A stretch of DNA of 53,223 nt. It comes from Pseudomonadota bacterium. Its GTDB lineage: Bacteria > SAR324 > NAC60-12. How positions within the stretch are numbered: the stretch's first letter is position 1; each line of letters begins with the position of its first letter. Shown here piece after piece: positions 1 to 9,412 of this stretch. The notes beneath the pieces were generated by a model. That model made no database searches, was not told where the DNA came from, and saw only the letters and a list, made by a program, of their open reading frames with translations. Location of the stretch: the NCBI GenBank assembly GCA_004213175.1, contig SHAT01000010.1, positions 1-53,223 of the forward strand. The letters are read 5' to 3'. Made by a program: the position numbers and the translations under genes.

Positions 1-3000
1 CAATTTCCTTGAGGGTGCGTAATTCTCCAATTTCACTACCGCTGACCTGGGGTAAATGGGGTAACTGTTCCTGCAACGCCCACATTATTTCAACGCGTTT
101 TATCGAGTCAATACCAAGATCAGCTTCCATGTCCATGCTCAGTTCAAGCATTTCTACAGGATATCCTGTTCTTTCACCGATGATACTCAAAAGCGCAGGT
201 GCTATCTCGCCTGGAACTGAACTCAGTGTAGCTGCTACGCTGCCATTTCCGTTTCTGGCAGAATCTGAAGAAGTTGTAGACGAGACTGCTTTTTCTGGAA
301 AATCAGGCTCCGGAGTGGTAACTTGACCAGCATAAGGTAAGATGGTTTTTACATGTTCGATAATTTGCCCTACTGTCCGAAGTTCTGCTATATCTTCGGC
401 ACCTATTTGCGGTAAATCCTGAAACTGTTCCTGCAGTGCCCACATTATTTCAACACGTTTGATCGAATCTATGCCAAGATCAGCTTCTATATCCATGCCC
501 AGTTCAAGCATTTCCTGCGGGTAACCCGTTTTTTCACTGATAATTGACATAAAAACCTGGCCCGGATCAGCACCCTTTGTACCTGAACTTATTGAAGTCA
601 CGGCAACTTCTGAAGTAGGACTTTCCACTGGGCTTTTGTCATCACCGATTTTACTTTTTAAGTGTTCTACGATTTGACCGAGCGTGCGCATTTCTGCGAG
701 TTCATCCCCTGGAACTTCTGGCAGTTGTGGAATTTGATCCTGTACTGAACCCAGAATTTCAACACGTTTAATTGAATCGATGCCTAGGTCTGATTCCATG
801 TCCATGCTCAGTTCAAGCATTTCCTGCGGGTAACCCGTTTTTTCACTGACAATGGCCATCAATACCTCAGTTACGTCTCCTACCGTATTTCCAGAAGTTG
901 AATCAGGAACGGCCTGAACTTCAATTTGCACAGATGCTGTTTGTTGAACCGTGGGAGGGGAAGTTCCTAATTTACTCTGAAGATGTGCAACGATTTCACC
1001 AAGTGTACGCATTTCTGCAAGTTCATCACCTGGAACTTCTGGCAGTTGTGGAATTTGATCCTGCACTGAACCCAGAATTTCAACACGCTTAATTGAATCA
1101 ATCCCGAGATCGGATTCCATGTCCATTCCTAGTTCAAGCATTTCCTGCGGATAACCGGTTTTTTCACTGACAAGCGCAAGAGTCACTTGTGCAATACTTT
1201 CTGCTGAAACTGTTGGTGCTGTTTGCTGAGAAACCGTCGGCTTAGAAATAACAGGAGTTGGAGTTAAAACAGTTGGTGCGGAAATGACCGGAGCTGAAAC
1301 TTTCTGCACAGGAGTTGGTTTCGCAGTCGGTTTTACAACTGGTGGAGTTGGTGCCGCAACTGGTGTTGAGATCTGTACAGCGGGTGGAGGTTTTTGAACA
1401 GTTGCTGACCCTGATCCGGAATTACCTAAATGCTGATAGGTGATACTTAACGCGGACTGTGTCTGTTCAGACTGACGATGTAGATATTCTTCATGTACAC
1501 GCAAGGTTTCGCTCTGATGTGCATGAAACATTTGCATCTGCTGGTCAACTACAGCAGGGATTTGTGTTCCTTGAGAGGCAAGTTCGATTTGTTGCTGCAT
1601 CAACTGATAAACAGTTCGTGAATATTCAGATTGTTGATCCAGGTATTGTTGGTGAACCTGTAAGGTTTCATTTTGGTGTTGATAAAAACCGGATAAACTA
1701 CGCTCCAAAGTTTCCATGACTTGGGTTGATGTGAAAGATTGATTAGAAGGAGGTGGTTGCTTGCTCATGGTAGAAATATTTGCTGGTCTTTGTTTTACAG
1801 TTTCAGTATCAATTTGTACCGCAGGTTTTTCTGCCTGCAAACTATTTGTAATGTTCGAATCACTTAAGATAACAGCGGATTGTATATTTGAATCTGCGGC
1901 AGGAATTGTTCCGGTACCGTGGGCCGAAGGTGTTAGGCTATTCACCTTAAATCCGTCATTCATCGAGTTTTCAAAATCCTGTTGTGTTGCATCACTTATG
2001 TAATTTGCACCGTTTAAACTCACACTCATTCCAGTTTTTTTGACAGGCGGGAGTGGTGCAGGCAGGGCATAAGGGTCAAATTTTTGTAAAGGTAGTCCGA
2101 GCACACAAAGTTTAACTAATGCTTCTCTGAGCAGTAGATCACTGTCTTTTTTTGGATTTTCATTAAGTGCAACCGCGGTGTATTCTTTATCGGCAAGGAT
2201 ATTATCAACTAGTTTAGTTAAGACATTTTTTGGGCCGAATTCGATAAAGATCCGTCCACCATCTTTGTGGATATTTTCAATTTCTTCGCGAAAACGTACT
2301 GAGTTTAAGATGTGTGATTCAAGTTGTTTTTGAATTGTTTTTGCATTGGCAGGATATGCTTGTGCTGTAGCGTTCGAATAAACCGGGATTTTAGGTTTAT
2401 TAAATTTAACCTCGCGGATTGCTTTTGCAAATGGTTTTTGCGCGTGTCCTACGAGTGGTGTATGAAACGCTGCTGACACAGGAAGTTTGACTACCGTGTA
2501 TTTTTTTTCTTTGAGTGTATCATACGCTTTTAAAATCGCCTCTGTCGGACCGGCAAGCACAACTTGTTTTTTTGAATTCAGGTTTGCCATAACAACGTCC
2601 GGAAACTCAGCAACATCCGTTTCAAGTTTATCCACTTTTCCCATCACAGCCAGCATACTTCCGGCATCGAAATGTGGATCATCGGGCGCAGCCATTGCCT
2701 GTCCTCTGGCGTATGCTAATTTGTAATAATCTTCTTCTGCGATCACACCTGCAGCCCAAAGCGCTGTTAATTCACCAAAACTGTGTCCGGCTGAAAAGTC
2801 TGTTTGGAGACCTGCTTCACGCATAATCCTGAACAATCCAGCGCTGATTCCGCCAATTGCAGGTTGCGCGATTTCAGTTCGTTGAAGTTGGGCCTGCTGA
2901 TCTTCTTGTTCTTTATCGTTAAAAACAGCAATCGGAAATACTAAATCGGATAAAGGTTTGAAGCTGGATGAGGTCTTTTTGTCTTTTTCTGTAAAAAGTT

Positions 3001-4891
3001 TGTCCAGAGAGGAATAAGGAGCCGTCATAGTAGGAAAGTTAAGAAACAATTCCTTGCCCATATTCATGTACTGTGAACCTTGCCCGGAAAAAAGAGCTAC
3101 CACTTTCCCTTTGGTTTTCAGAGCCTGCTGCCGATAAGAGATACCTTTTGCATTCCATTCATTTTTGTCAATGTTGCTTTCAAGTGTTGAGATAGCCTGT
3201 CCTAGAATTTCTACTGTGTTTTCTAGAGATTCTGTTACAAATCCTAAACGCGCATGTTTTTCCGGGATCGAATTTTCACGTGAATCTTCAAGCAATTTGA
3301 TATGTCGCTCTTCAGCACCTACGGTTTCCAATTCAGCAAGCAGGTCACGGCAGAATTTTTCCAGTTCTTTTGGTGTGCCAGCAGATAAAAAAACTGCTAC
3401 CGGAGTTTCATGCATACGAAATGGACTGGAATGAGTGGCCTGATATTCTTCCAATACGAAATGAAAATTTGTACCGCCAAATCCAAAAGCACTCACTCCG
3501 GCACGTCGTTGCTCACCACATGTGATCCATGGACGTGCCTCAGTATTGAGGTAAAAAGGTGTTTTTTCGATGCCAAGTTTTTCATTTGGACGTTCAATAT
3601 TTATTGTAGGAGGAAGAATTTTGTGGTGCAACGCAAGAGTGGTTTTGATCAATCCTGCAATCCCAGCGGCAGCTTTTGTGTGGCCTATTTGAGATTTTAT
3701 GCTGCCGAGTGCGATGTGTTGAAAATCAGGATATCCTGGTTTTTCCGAAGGATCTTCTGTAAAAACTTCTTTTAAACCTTCAAATTCTGCGGCATCTCCC
3801 GCCGCAGTTCCTGTACCATGAGCTTCTAGCAAACCTATACTCTGTGGGGCAAAATCTGCATCTGCATAGGCTCTGCGAAGTGCTTTGGCCTGTCCTCCAG
3901 AACGAGGAGCATAAATACTTTTGAATTTGCCATCGCTTGAAGTTCCTATTCCCTTGATAACGGCATAAATACTGTCTCCGTCCCGTTCAGCATCTTCAAG
4001 ACGTTTAAGAACTACCATACCCATCCCTTCCCCAATCATGACACCACCGGAATTTTCATCGAATGGCCGCGGGTTATCCCCAGAAGTGAAAGCCGGTGTT
4101 TTGCTGAAACACATATACATCATTGGTGAATTATCAGCGTCTACACCACCCGCAATCATCATGTCTGAACGATATTCTAGCAAATCACTGATCGCCATTT
4201 TCATTGCACTTAAGGAACTAGCACAAGCTGCATCGACGGTACAGTTTGTTCCACCGAGATTCAACCGGTTGGCAATACGTCCTGCGATGACGTTCCCCAG
4301 CAAACCAGGAAATGAATTTTCTTCCCAGTTTACATAGGCTTTTTTCATCTTCTCAATGATTTTTTCTGTATCACTTCCGGAAATCCCACTGTGCCTTAAT
4401 ACTTTTTCCCAGACAGGATACTGAAGCCTCGAAGTCAGCGAACCTAAAAGTTTCATCCCAGCGGTCACTCCAAGGATAACTCCTGTAGAATCAAGTACCT
4501 CTTCACTTGTTTCACCGTAACCGGCATCTTCCATGGCTGATTTGGCCACAAGTAGTCCTAGAAGCTGAGTAACATCTGTCACCTCCAGAATGTTGGGAGG
4601 AATTCCGAACTCCAATGGATTAAAATCAATATCTGGTATGAAACCACCTCTCTTACAATATGTTTTGTCAGGAGTTTCAGCATCCAGATCGTAGTAATCT
4701 TCAATTTTCCATCGTGACTCTGGAATATCGATGATGCTGTCAATTTTGTTGACTATATTATCCCAATATTGATGTAAATTCGGAGCATCAGGGAATAATG
4801 TAGACATACCAACAATCGCTATTGGACTGTTGCACATACGAGCATTTAACTTACTTTCTGATTCAGAATGTCGATTGGATTTTGTAGTCAT
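1..4891 (-). CDS. pfaA: Polyunsaturated fatty acid synthase subunit PfaA (KS-AT-ACP x4, partial)
   Basis: This is the N-terminal ~1630 residues of an iterative polyketide-type PUFA synthase that elongates acyl chains from malonyl units; the 3' end lies beyond the left edge. A ketosynthase covers about residues 18-480, with active-site Cys223 in DAACASS and the histidine motifs EAHGTGT and GHTKAAAG. A malonyl-type acyltransferase covers about 595-930, with Ser704 in GHSFGE. A Q/H-rich linker (about 1065-1145) holds two similar copies of H-Q-x-E-T-L-x-V-H-x-x-Y-L, 50 residues apart. Four acyl carrier domains follow, each with LGIDSIKRVEI; their phosphopantetheine serines are Ser1266, 1373, 1476 and 1596. 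The domain order matches PfaA; a ketoreductase and possibly further ACPs would lie off-window. The start ATG is followed closely by the KS domain. No other pfa gene is visible, since upstream on this strand is a tRNA region. Confidence 0.96.
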   Translation of the reverse strand, partial: MTTKSNRHSESESKLNARMCNSPIAIVGMSTLFPDAPNLHQYWDNIVNKIDSIIDIPESRWKIEDYYDLDAETPDKTYCKRGGFIPDIDFNPLEFGIPPNILEVTDVTQLLGLLVAKSAMEDAGYGETSEEVLDSTGVILGVTAGMKLLGSLTSRLQYPVWEKVLRHSGISGSDTEKIIEKMKKAYVNWEENSFPGLLGNVIAGRIANRLNLGGTNCTVDAACASSLSAMKMAISDLLEYRSDMMIAGGVDADNSPMMYMCFSKTPAFTSGDNPRPFDENSGGVMIGEGMGMVVLKRLEDAERDGDSIYAVIKGIGTSSDGKFKSIYAPRSGGQAKALRRAYADADFAPQSIGLLEAHGTGTAAGDAAEFEGLKEVFTEDPSEKPGYPDFQHIALGSIKSQIGHTKAAAGIAGLIKTTLALHHKILPPTINIERPNEKLGIEKTPFYLNTEARPWITCGEQRRAGVSAFGFGGTNFHFVLEEYQATHSSPFRMHETPVAVFLSAGTPKELEKFCRDLLAELETVGAEERHIKLLEDSRENSIPEKHARLGFVTESLENTVEILGQAISTLESNIDKNEWNAKGISYRQQALKTKGKVVALFSGQGSQYMNMGKELFLNFPTMTAPYSSLDKLFTEKDKKTSSSFKPLSDLVFPIAVFNDKEQEDQQAQLQRTEIAQPAIGGISAGLFRIMREAGLQTDFSAGHSFGELTALWAAGVIAEEDYYKLAYARGQAMAAPDDPHFDAGSMLAVMGKVDKLETDVAEFPDVVMANLNSKKQVVLAGPTEAILKAYDTLKEKKYTVVKLPVSAAFHTPLVGHAQKPFAKAIREVKFNKPKIPVYSNATAQAYPANAKTIQKQLESHILNSVRFREEIENIHKDGGRIFIEFGPKNVLTKLVDNILADKEYTAVALNENPKKDSDLLLREALVKLCVLGLPLQKFDPYALPAPLPPVKKTGMSVSLNGANYISDATQQDFENSMNDGFKVNSLTPSAHGTGTIPAADSNIQSAVILSDSNITNSLQAEKPAVQIDTETVKQRPANISTMSKQPPPSNQSFTSTQVMETLERSLSGFYQHQNETLQVHQQYLDQQSEYSRTVYQLMQQQIELASQGTQIPAVVDQQMQMFHAHQSETLRVHEEYLHRQSEQTQSALSITYQHLGNSGSGSATVQKPPPAVQISTPVAAPTPPVVKPTAKPTPVQKVSAPVISAPTVLTPTPVISKPTVSQQTAPTVSAESIAQVTLALVSEKTGYPQEMLELGMDMESDLGIDSIKRVEILGSVQDQIPQLPEVPGDELAEMRTLGEIVAHLQSKLGTSPPTVQQTASVQIEVQAVPDSTSGNTVGDVTEVLMAIVSEKTGYPQEMLELSMDMESDLGIDSIKRVEILGSVQDQIPQLPEVPGDELAEMRTLGQIVEHLKSKIGDDKSPVESPTSEVAVTSISSGTKGADPGQVFMSIISEKTGYPQEMLELGMDIEADLGIDSIKRVEIMWALQEQFQDLPQIGAEDIAELRTVGQIIEHVKTILPYAGQVTTPEPDFPEKAVSSTTSSDSARNGNGSVAATLSSVPGEIAPALLSIIGERTGYPVEMLELSMDMEADLGIDSIKRVEIMWALQEQLPHLPQVSGSEIGELRTLKEI

Positions 4892-5192
4892 AAACTTTTT
4901 TCAGAGCTGTCATCTAATTATGAATTTTAGGGTTTTGTGACAGCAGAGATTATTTCTATCTGGATATGTTTTAAAAAGTATGGATTTTTGACAAAAAACG
5001 ATATCTACACATTCAAGCTTCATGCCGAAAATAGGCTATTAATATTGCAACATTCTTTAGCTCTATTGCTATAATTTAAACGTTAATAGCCTTTTTAAAT
5101 TCTATGATGAATAATACTGCAAAAACTAAAATATATCTTGAAATACAAATCTATTTAGGTTAATTTTAGATCACCTGATTTTGCTGATTAGT
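4892..5192. other. Intergenic region upstream of pfaA
   Basis: About 300 bases of AT-rich DNA lie between the divergently oriented pfaA start and tRNA-Asn. It must hold the promoters of both. I see no convincing ORF, long inverted repeat or strong ribosome binding site. Confidence 0.6.
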
Positions 5193-5268
5193 TCCCCAAT
5201 AGCTCAGTTGGTAGAGCAGATGACTGTTAATCATCGGGTCGCTGGTTCGAGTCCGGCTTGGGGAGCCA
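5193..5268 (+). tRNA. tRNA-Asn (anticodon GTT)
   Basis: The sequence folds as a cloverleaf. Acceptor TCCCCAA (5193-5199) pairs with TTGGGGA (5258-5264). The D-arm reads AGCTCAGTTGGTAGAGC, the anticodon loop is CTGTTAATC (anticodon GTT, Asn), and the T-arm holds GGTTCGAGTCC. A discriminator G is followed by an encoded CCA at 5266-5268. Confidence 0.97.
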
Positions 5269-5646
5269 GCATTAATCAACAATCACGGGATAGTGCTTTT
5301 AAAATTTTCCTTCCATGTGCCACTCCTATACTAGTTGGATATGAGTTTTTTTAATATCCTCTAAGCCCTACGCCATTAAGAAAATTCCACGCCTATTAAT
5401 ACTTAAGATCTTGCATGGACCCTTTCGCCTTTTTATAGAGGCGTGGGGATAATTTAAATAGTTATATCAGTTAGATAATTATTAGTGATTAAAAAATTAT
5501 TAGAAGCTTTAATAATTAAGAATATTGTAAGAATAAAATTTATGCAAGTTTAATTTAATTAGGGTCAGAGTAATATTAAAAAAATCATTATAAGGATTTA
5601 ATGTCAAATATAATGGAAAGAATATCGAACGGGGGGCCTGATAAGT
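5269..5646. other. Intergenic region downstream of tRNA-Asn with a distant inverted repeat
   Basis: No convincing gene. CCACGCCT at 5387-5394 is matched by its complement AGGCGTGG at 5439-5446 across a 44-base loop. Just upstream, GGATAT and ATATCC flank a T-run (about 5337-5360). Neither looks like a classical terminator. The tract TTTTTTTAATATCCT also occurs near 11110, next to the comF remnant. Confidence 0.4.
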
Positions 5647-6066
5647 TTAGTCGGTTGTTTTGCCAACGGTGGGTAGATTCTCACGGATAGGCAAATGGTT
5701 GATGTAACATCCAGCTGGAGCACTCCGATAAGCCCTTTCTTTACATCTTTTTTTACCTTGATTAAATTTTCGACTGAGACGATAGTTGGTTGTCTGGATC
5801 GCGTTGTTTAGTTTTTCACTCAAAATTATCTGGTGTTTGCGGTTACAGGCATTGATAGTCCAGTAATTTTTGTAACGGCGGCACTCGCTGACCTCTGGAA
5901 GTTTTTCATAAACATATACTTCTTGTCCACTACAACCGTTAAATGAGATCAACGTCAATAACGAAAATTTTGCTAAATTGTTGTTACTTGTGAAAATACT
6001 CTGAACCTTAAAAAATAACCGGCAAAATATTAGTAAGGTACACTTCTTTAAAACCGAAAAAAACAT
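5647..6066 (-). CDS. Hypothetical protein, possible lipoprotein
   Basis: I do not recognise this protein. The C-terminal ~85 residues are polar with several cysteines (SECRRYKNYW, KKRCKERAY, AGCYIN). A hydrophobic stretch ending S-F-N-G-C-S resembles a lipobox, but no good start lies just before it. An in-frame ATG at 6066 gives a long, doubly hydrophobic N terminus; an earlier one at 6102 would overlap the neighbouring plus-strand ORF. The N terminus is therefore uncertain, and an old frameshift ahead of the lipobox is possible. It is divergent from a small ORF at 6065. It could be a degraded secreted protein rather than an active gene. Confidence 0.4.
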   Translation of the reverse strand: MFFSVLKKCTLLIFCRLFFKVQSIFTSNNNLAKFSLLTLISFNGCSGQEVYVYEKLPEVSECRRYKNYWTINACNRKHQIILSEKLNNAIQTTNYRLSRKFNQGKKRCKERAYRSAPAGCYINHLPIRENLPTVGKTTD

Positions 6067-6298
6067 GATAGCAGACAATCTAAAAGTTATTTTACACAAC
6101 ATGGCTCGTAATCCTAATGACTGGAGGCTTGACGATTTTCATGCTCTGCACAAAAGCGGAGTAAAAATATGGATCGGAAATGGCCTTTGGGGTTATCATC
6201 TCGAAAAACCTGAATATCAAGAAATCGGTTTTTTTGAAAAATTAAAACTGCACCAGCAAATAAAACTCTTAAATGAGAATAAAAAAAATGGAAACTGA
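6065..6298 (+). CDS. Small hypothetical protein (77 aa)
   Basis: The composition is protein-like, with aromatic-rich motifs such as NDWRLDDFHAL and GVKIWIGNGLWGYHL and a Lys-rich amphipathic C terminus. There is no signal peptide or membrane segment. A second ATG at codon 13 (MARNPNDW) is an equally good start and would avoid overlap with the divergent gene at 6066. No clear Shine-Dalgarno precedes either start. It ends ten bases before the stop of the convergent SUMF1-fold gene. The family is unknown to me. I favour it as real over the opposing frame at 6114-6326 because that frame is a low-complexity shadow. Confidence 0.45.
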   Translation: MIADNLKVILHNMARNPNDWRLDDFHALHKSGVKIWIGNGLWGYHLEKPEYQEIGFFEKLKLHQQIKLLNENKKNGN

Positions 6299-6307
6299 AA
6301 AATTCGT

Positions 6308-7708
6308 TTATTTGTCGGAGGCACACCTGAAACCAACATTTTTGTAGGTACTTGTTGGAAGTGCATCACGCCGCATAGCCGAACGTAAATATTCAGCAGG
6401 ATCACTCCATGACCCTCCTCGTAGGACACGATACTTGCCGATTTCGGGACCTTGCGGATTTCTACTATTGGTGTTTGGATAGATCCCAAACCAATCATAG
6501 ACCCACTCCCAGACGTTCCCGTGAACATCAAATAAACCATTCTGGTTACTTAGTTTTTGGCCGGTTGCTTGAATTATACTGCCCGAGTTAACACGGAACC
6601 AGGCATAATCCGGTAAAAATTCCACACCGCCTTCTACTGAATATTCGCTCTCAATTCCAGCGCGTGCGGACATTTCCCATTCTGCTTCCGAGGCTAAACG
6701 TTTTCCAACATAATTGCAGTAATGACGCGCTGCATACCATGAGACTTGAATCACAGGTTTTAACTCGCTGCCGATTTCCGGCATAAGATCGTCCGTCCAG
6801 TTACTCAGATAGTTTCCATCGTGGAATTGAAGTGGGAAAGTGCTTTTTCGTAAGAAAGGATGTTGAGCCGCGGCAAGTAAATATTGATAATTAGTAACTT
6901 CACATTTGTCTATCCAGAAGGCATCCAAATGCACTTCTCTTACGGGATGCTCCGCAGGTAAACCCTTTGCACTCCCCATTTTGAATTTACCAGGATCAAT
7001 CAGCTGCATTCCTGGCATTGGTGTTTTAAGGCTTACACTGTCAGTAAATCCGCAAAGTGTTTCTAAATCTTTAGTTTTGATAAATGTCGCGGTTTGTTCT
7101 TCTGGGAATAATTTCTTTTCGAGATTTTTTAGTATACGGACATAAGTTTTTAAGATTTCAGTTTCAAAATTTGTTACCCGTTTAATCATCTTTCTTTCAT
7201 CATGTCCGCATCTGTATTCCTCATTCAGACAATTCAATTTTTGTCTAATCCACACCCTTACTGCATCACGTGCCCTTTGCCTTTCAATTTCATTTAACAA
7301 TGCTGGTTCTGCCGCTAAATAAATATTTTCAAAGAATTGAGTCTGCGCAATGCTTACTTTGGCAAGTTCTACCAAGTTATCATAATCGTCACAAAATTTT
7401 TGACTAGCTGTAGGAACAGAGATACCATAGGTCCTATGATCTGAACAAACCTTCGTTTCAACTCTGCGGTTAATACCCAGTTTTTTTGTAAAAACACGAA
7501 AACGTAACTCGGAGATTGTATGAATAAGCGGATAACGCTCACCTTTTGTGGTGAAACCGACGAAATCTGAAATGGCGGATTGCTGAAAATCAAGAGCCAA
7601 TTTTTGAAAATCAAGAGCTGTGGCCCAAACAATATGCACGCTGAACAAAAAACCAGACAGTAAAAAACAGTTTCTGTAATAACGCCTTTTTGGAGGCAAT
7701 TTTCTCAT
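6308..7708 (-). CDS. Secreted SUMF1/FGE-fold protein
   Basis: This 466-residue protein begins with a basic-hydrophobic signal peptide ending near VWA-TA. An N-terminal region of about 200 residues has no family I know and several cysteines. It is followed by a C-terminal formylglycine-generating-enzyme (SUMF1) fold starting near residue 230. Typical fold markers are present: PGKFKMGS, FWIDKCEVTNYQYL, PVIQVSWYAARHYC, KRLASEAEWEMSAR, NGLFDVHGNVWEWVYDW, RVLRGGSW and NVGFRCA. The paired active-site cysteines of true sulfatase-modifying enzymes, after the RGGS motif, are absent (SWSDPAEYLRSAMRR). It is therefore probably not a formylglycine generator but one of the many non-sulfatase members of the fold, acting outside the cytoplasm. 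It is a single gene with no obvious operon partner. Confidence 0.85.
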   Translation of the reverse strand: MRKLPPKRRYYRNCFLLSGFLFSVHIVWATALDFQKLALDFQQSAISDFVGFTTKGERYPLIHTISELRFRVFTKKLGINRRVETKVCSDHRTYGISVPTASQKFCDDYDNLVELAKVSIAQTQFFENIYLAAEPALLNEIERQRARDAVRVWIRQKLNCLNEEYRCGHDERKMIKRVTNFETEILKTYVRILKNLEKKLFPEEQTATFIKTKDLETLCGFTDSVSLKTPMPGMQLIDPGKFKMGSAKGLPAEHPVREVHLDAFWIDKCEVTNYQYLLAAAQHPFLRKSTFPLQFHDGNYLSNWTDDLMPEIGSELKPVIQVSWYAARHYCNYVGKRLASEAEWEMSARAGIESEYSVEGGVEFLPDYAWFRVNSGSIIQATGQKLSNQNGLFDVHGNVWEWVYDWFGIYPNTNSRNPQGPEIGKYRVLRGGSWSDPAEYLRSAMRRDALPTSTYKNVGFRCASDK

Positions 7709-8047
7709 TAGTCCTTTTTATCTAGATCAACGCGTGTCCGCAGAATCGGATGAAACGGATTTTCTTGTCCTCGGTTTTTCAGCCCAAGCCAAGCTAAAGT
7801 AATGTTAAAATGCCGGTATCTTAAAGAGCACCACACATTGGTTCAGAATGCCCAGCTAAAAACTGTGACTGTTGAACATCAGATTCACAGCTAAAAAAAC
7901 TGGTAGCTCACAGGAAACAAAGTAGAATAGAAGCTTAGCCTTAGACTGTTAAAGTTGTATTAATAGAAAAGCAATCGATATTCCATCTCTTACAGGAAAA
8001 GGTATTGTGTTTTATTTTAGGAATTATTTTTCAGACAATTTAAGTTT
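7709..8047. other. Divergent intergenic region
   Basis: About 340 bases separate the divergent SUMF1-fold and TerB/LETM1-like genes and must contain both promoters. CAGCTAAAAA..CTG occurs twice (near 7854 and 7890). I see no ORF or strong hairpin. Confidence 0.5.
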
Positions 8048-9403
8048 ATGTTTTCGTTAAATTTTCGCAAATCCAGTTGGCTGAATCGTTATTTACATTA
8101 TCGAGCAGAAACGCCATTTACGTTGACAGAGGCTTATCTTGAGTTTGTGGAGGACGAATCGGGAGTAGGAAAATTTGAAAATTGTCTATATTCAGAGGTC
8201 AAAGAAAACGGGATCCTTTTCGGCTGCCCCGTTATTTCTCCATCTCTGCAGGATGTAGCTAAAAAACTGTATTTTCCCAGACAGCAGGGTGGGACTATTT
8301 TGCTGTTTCTGGAAACGCTGTTTTCGGTTGCTTTCATCGAAAATCAGAGTTTGACCTCAAAGAGTGTGGATGAGAAGGATTATATTCCACATCAAACGCG
8401 GTTGCTGAAAATTGTTTTGCTTGTTTTAAAATATCATCTGCCCGACAGTTATTTTCGTATACCTCAGGATGTTCCGCTTCAGGATTTACTGGACGAGAAC
8501 GAATCATTGAACGGTGCGTTGCAAAAGTTGGAGCTTTTGCTTCTCGACACAGTTACCCTGCAGGGATATTCATCACTGGGCAACCGACAAAATAATTTTG
8601 CTTTTGCGAAACTTTATTTTTTCCTTCTCTGGGCTCGTGAAAATGCAGAAACTGATGTTTCTGCTCCTGAAAAGTATCTGGTACTGGACCGACAACTCCG
8701 TGAGGAAATGATCATCATGTTTGCCGCGCTGATTTGGGCGGATGATTTTGTTGCAGATACAGAACAGCAGGTAATTGAAAAATATATCGAACAGACTGGA
8801 CTTAAAGAGTTAAAGGTAAAAGAACTCATCCGAATGATCCGTGAACCTGTAAAAATATCAGATCTTCATTACTCCTTCACTACTGTAATTATCAGCAACT
8901 ATTTGGTGGAACAGTTGATTTTGCTTTCGTTGATCAATAATCAGGAAGCATGGCAGGAACGAGAACTGATTGAAAAAATCTCCCTGCATCTCGGGCTGTC
9001 TCATGAAAAACTAGAACAGTTATATTACTCGGTGGCAGATTTTTTTTACGTTCATAATGAACGACTTGAATTCTTGAAAAATAATGCCGCTTTTACTCAG
9101 TTTCAAGATTACATGAACGACAAAGTTTTGAAGTTGGTCAAAAAAAATATGGCCAATATTATGACTGAAGTCAAGGAAACCAAGAAACTTTCAGAGTTAC
9201 TACTTAAGGCTACTACACAACCTTTGACAAGCCATGAAAAACAAAAAGTACAGGAACAGTTAATGGACATTGTACGCTCAATTCCGGCGCTAGCGATCTT
9301 TGCTCTGCCCGGAGGTGGTATACTTTTACCTGTGCTTATCAAAGTACTGCCATTTAACATTCTGCCGAGTTCATTTCAGGATGAACCCGTTCCCTCTTTA
9401 TAA
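8048..9403 (+). CDS. TerB-like / LETM1-like domain protein
   Basis: This 451-residue protein combines two recognisable parts. Around residues 215-330 there is a helical TerB-like segment (EEMIIMFAALIWADDFVADTE, the acidic pattern of TerB/DjlA domains). The C-terminal ~50 residues match the LETM1 ribosome-binding-like region: LTSHEKQKVQEQLMDIVRSIPALAIF, then PGGGILLPVLIKVLP and ILPSSF. That end is hydrophobic and could associate with membrane. LETM1 in mitochondria is linked to cation exchange and ribosome contact; the bacterial relatives are largely uncharacterised, so I infer no specific function. The stop is nine bases before the waaA start, so the two are probably co-transcribed, hinting at an envelope-related role. 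Confidence 0.7.
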   Translation: MFSLNFRKSSWLNRYLHYRAETPFTLTEAYLEFVEDESGVGKFENCLYSEVKENGILFGCPVISPSLQDVAKKLYFPRQQGGTILLFLETLFSVAFIENQSLTSKSVDEKDYIPHQTRLLKIVLLVLKYHLPDSYFRIPQDVPLQDLLDENESLNGALQKLELLLLDTVTLQGYSSLGNRQNNFAFAKLYFFLLWARENAETDVSAPEKYLVLDRQLREEMIIMFAALIWADDFVADTEQQVIEKYIEQTGLKELKVKELIRMIREPVKISDLHYSFTTVIISNYLVEQLILLSLINNQEAWQERELIEKISLHLGLSHEKLEQLYYSVADFFYVHNERLEFLKNNAAFTQFQDYMNDKVLKLVKKNMANIMTEVKETKKLSELLLKATTQPLTSHEKQKVQEQLMDIVRSIPALAIFALPGGGILLPVLIKVLPFNILPSSFQDEPVPSL

Positions 9404-9412
9404 ACTAGCACA

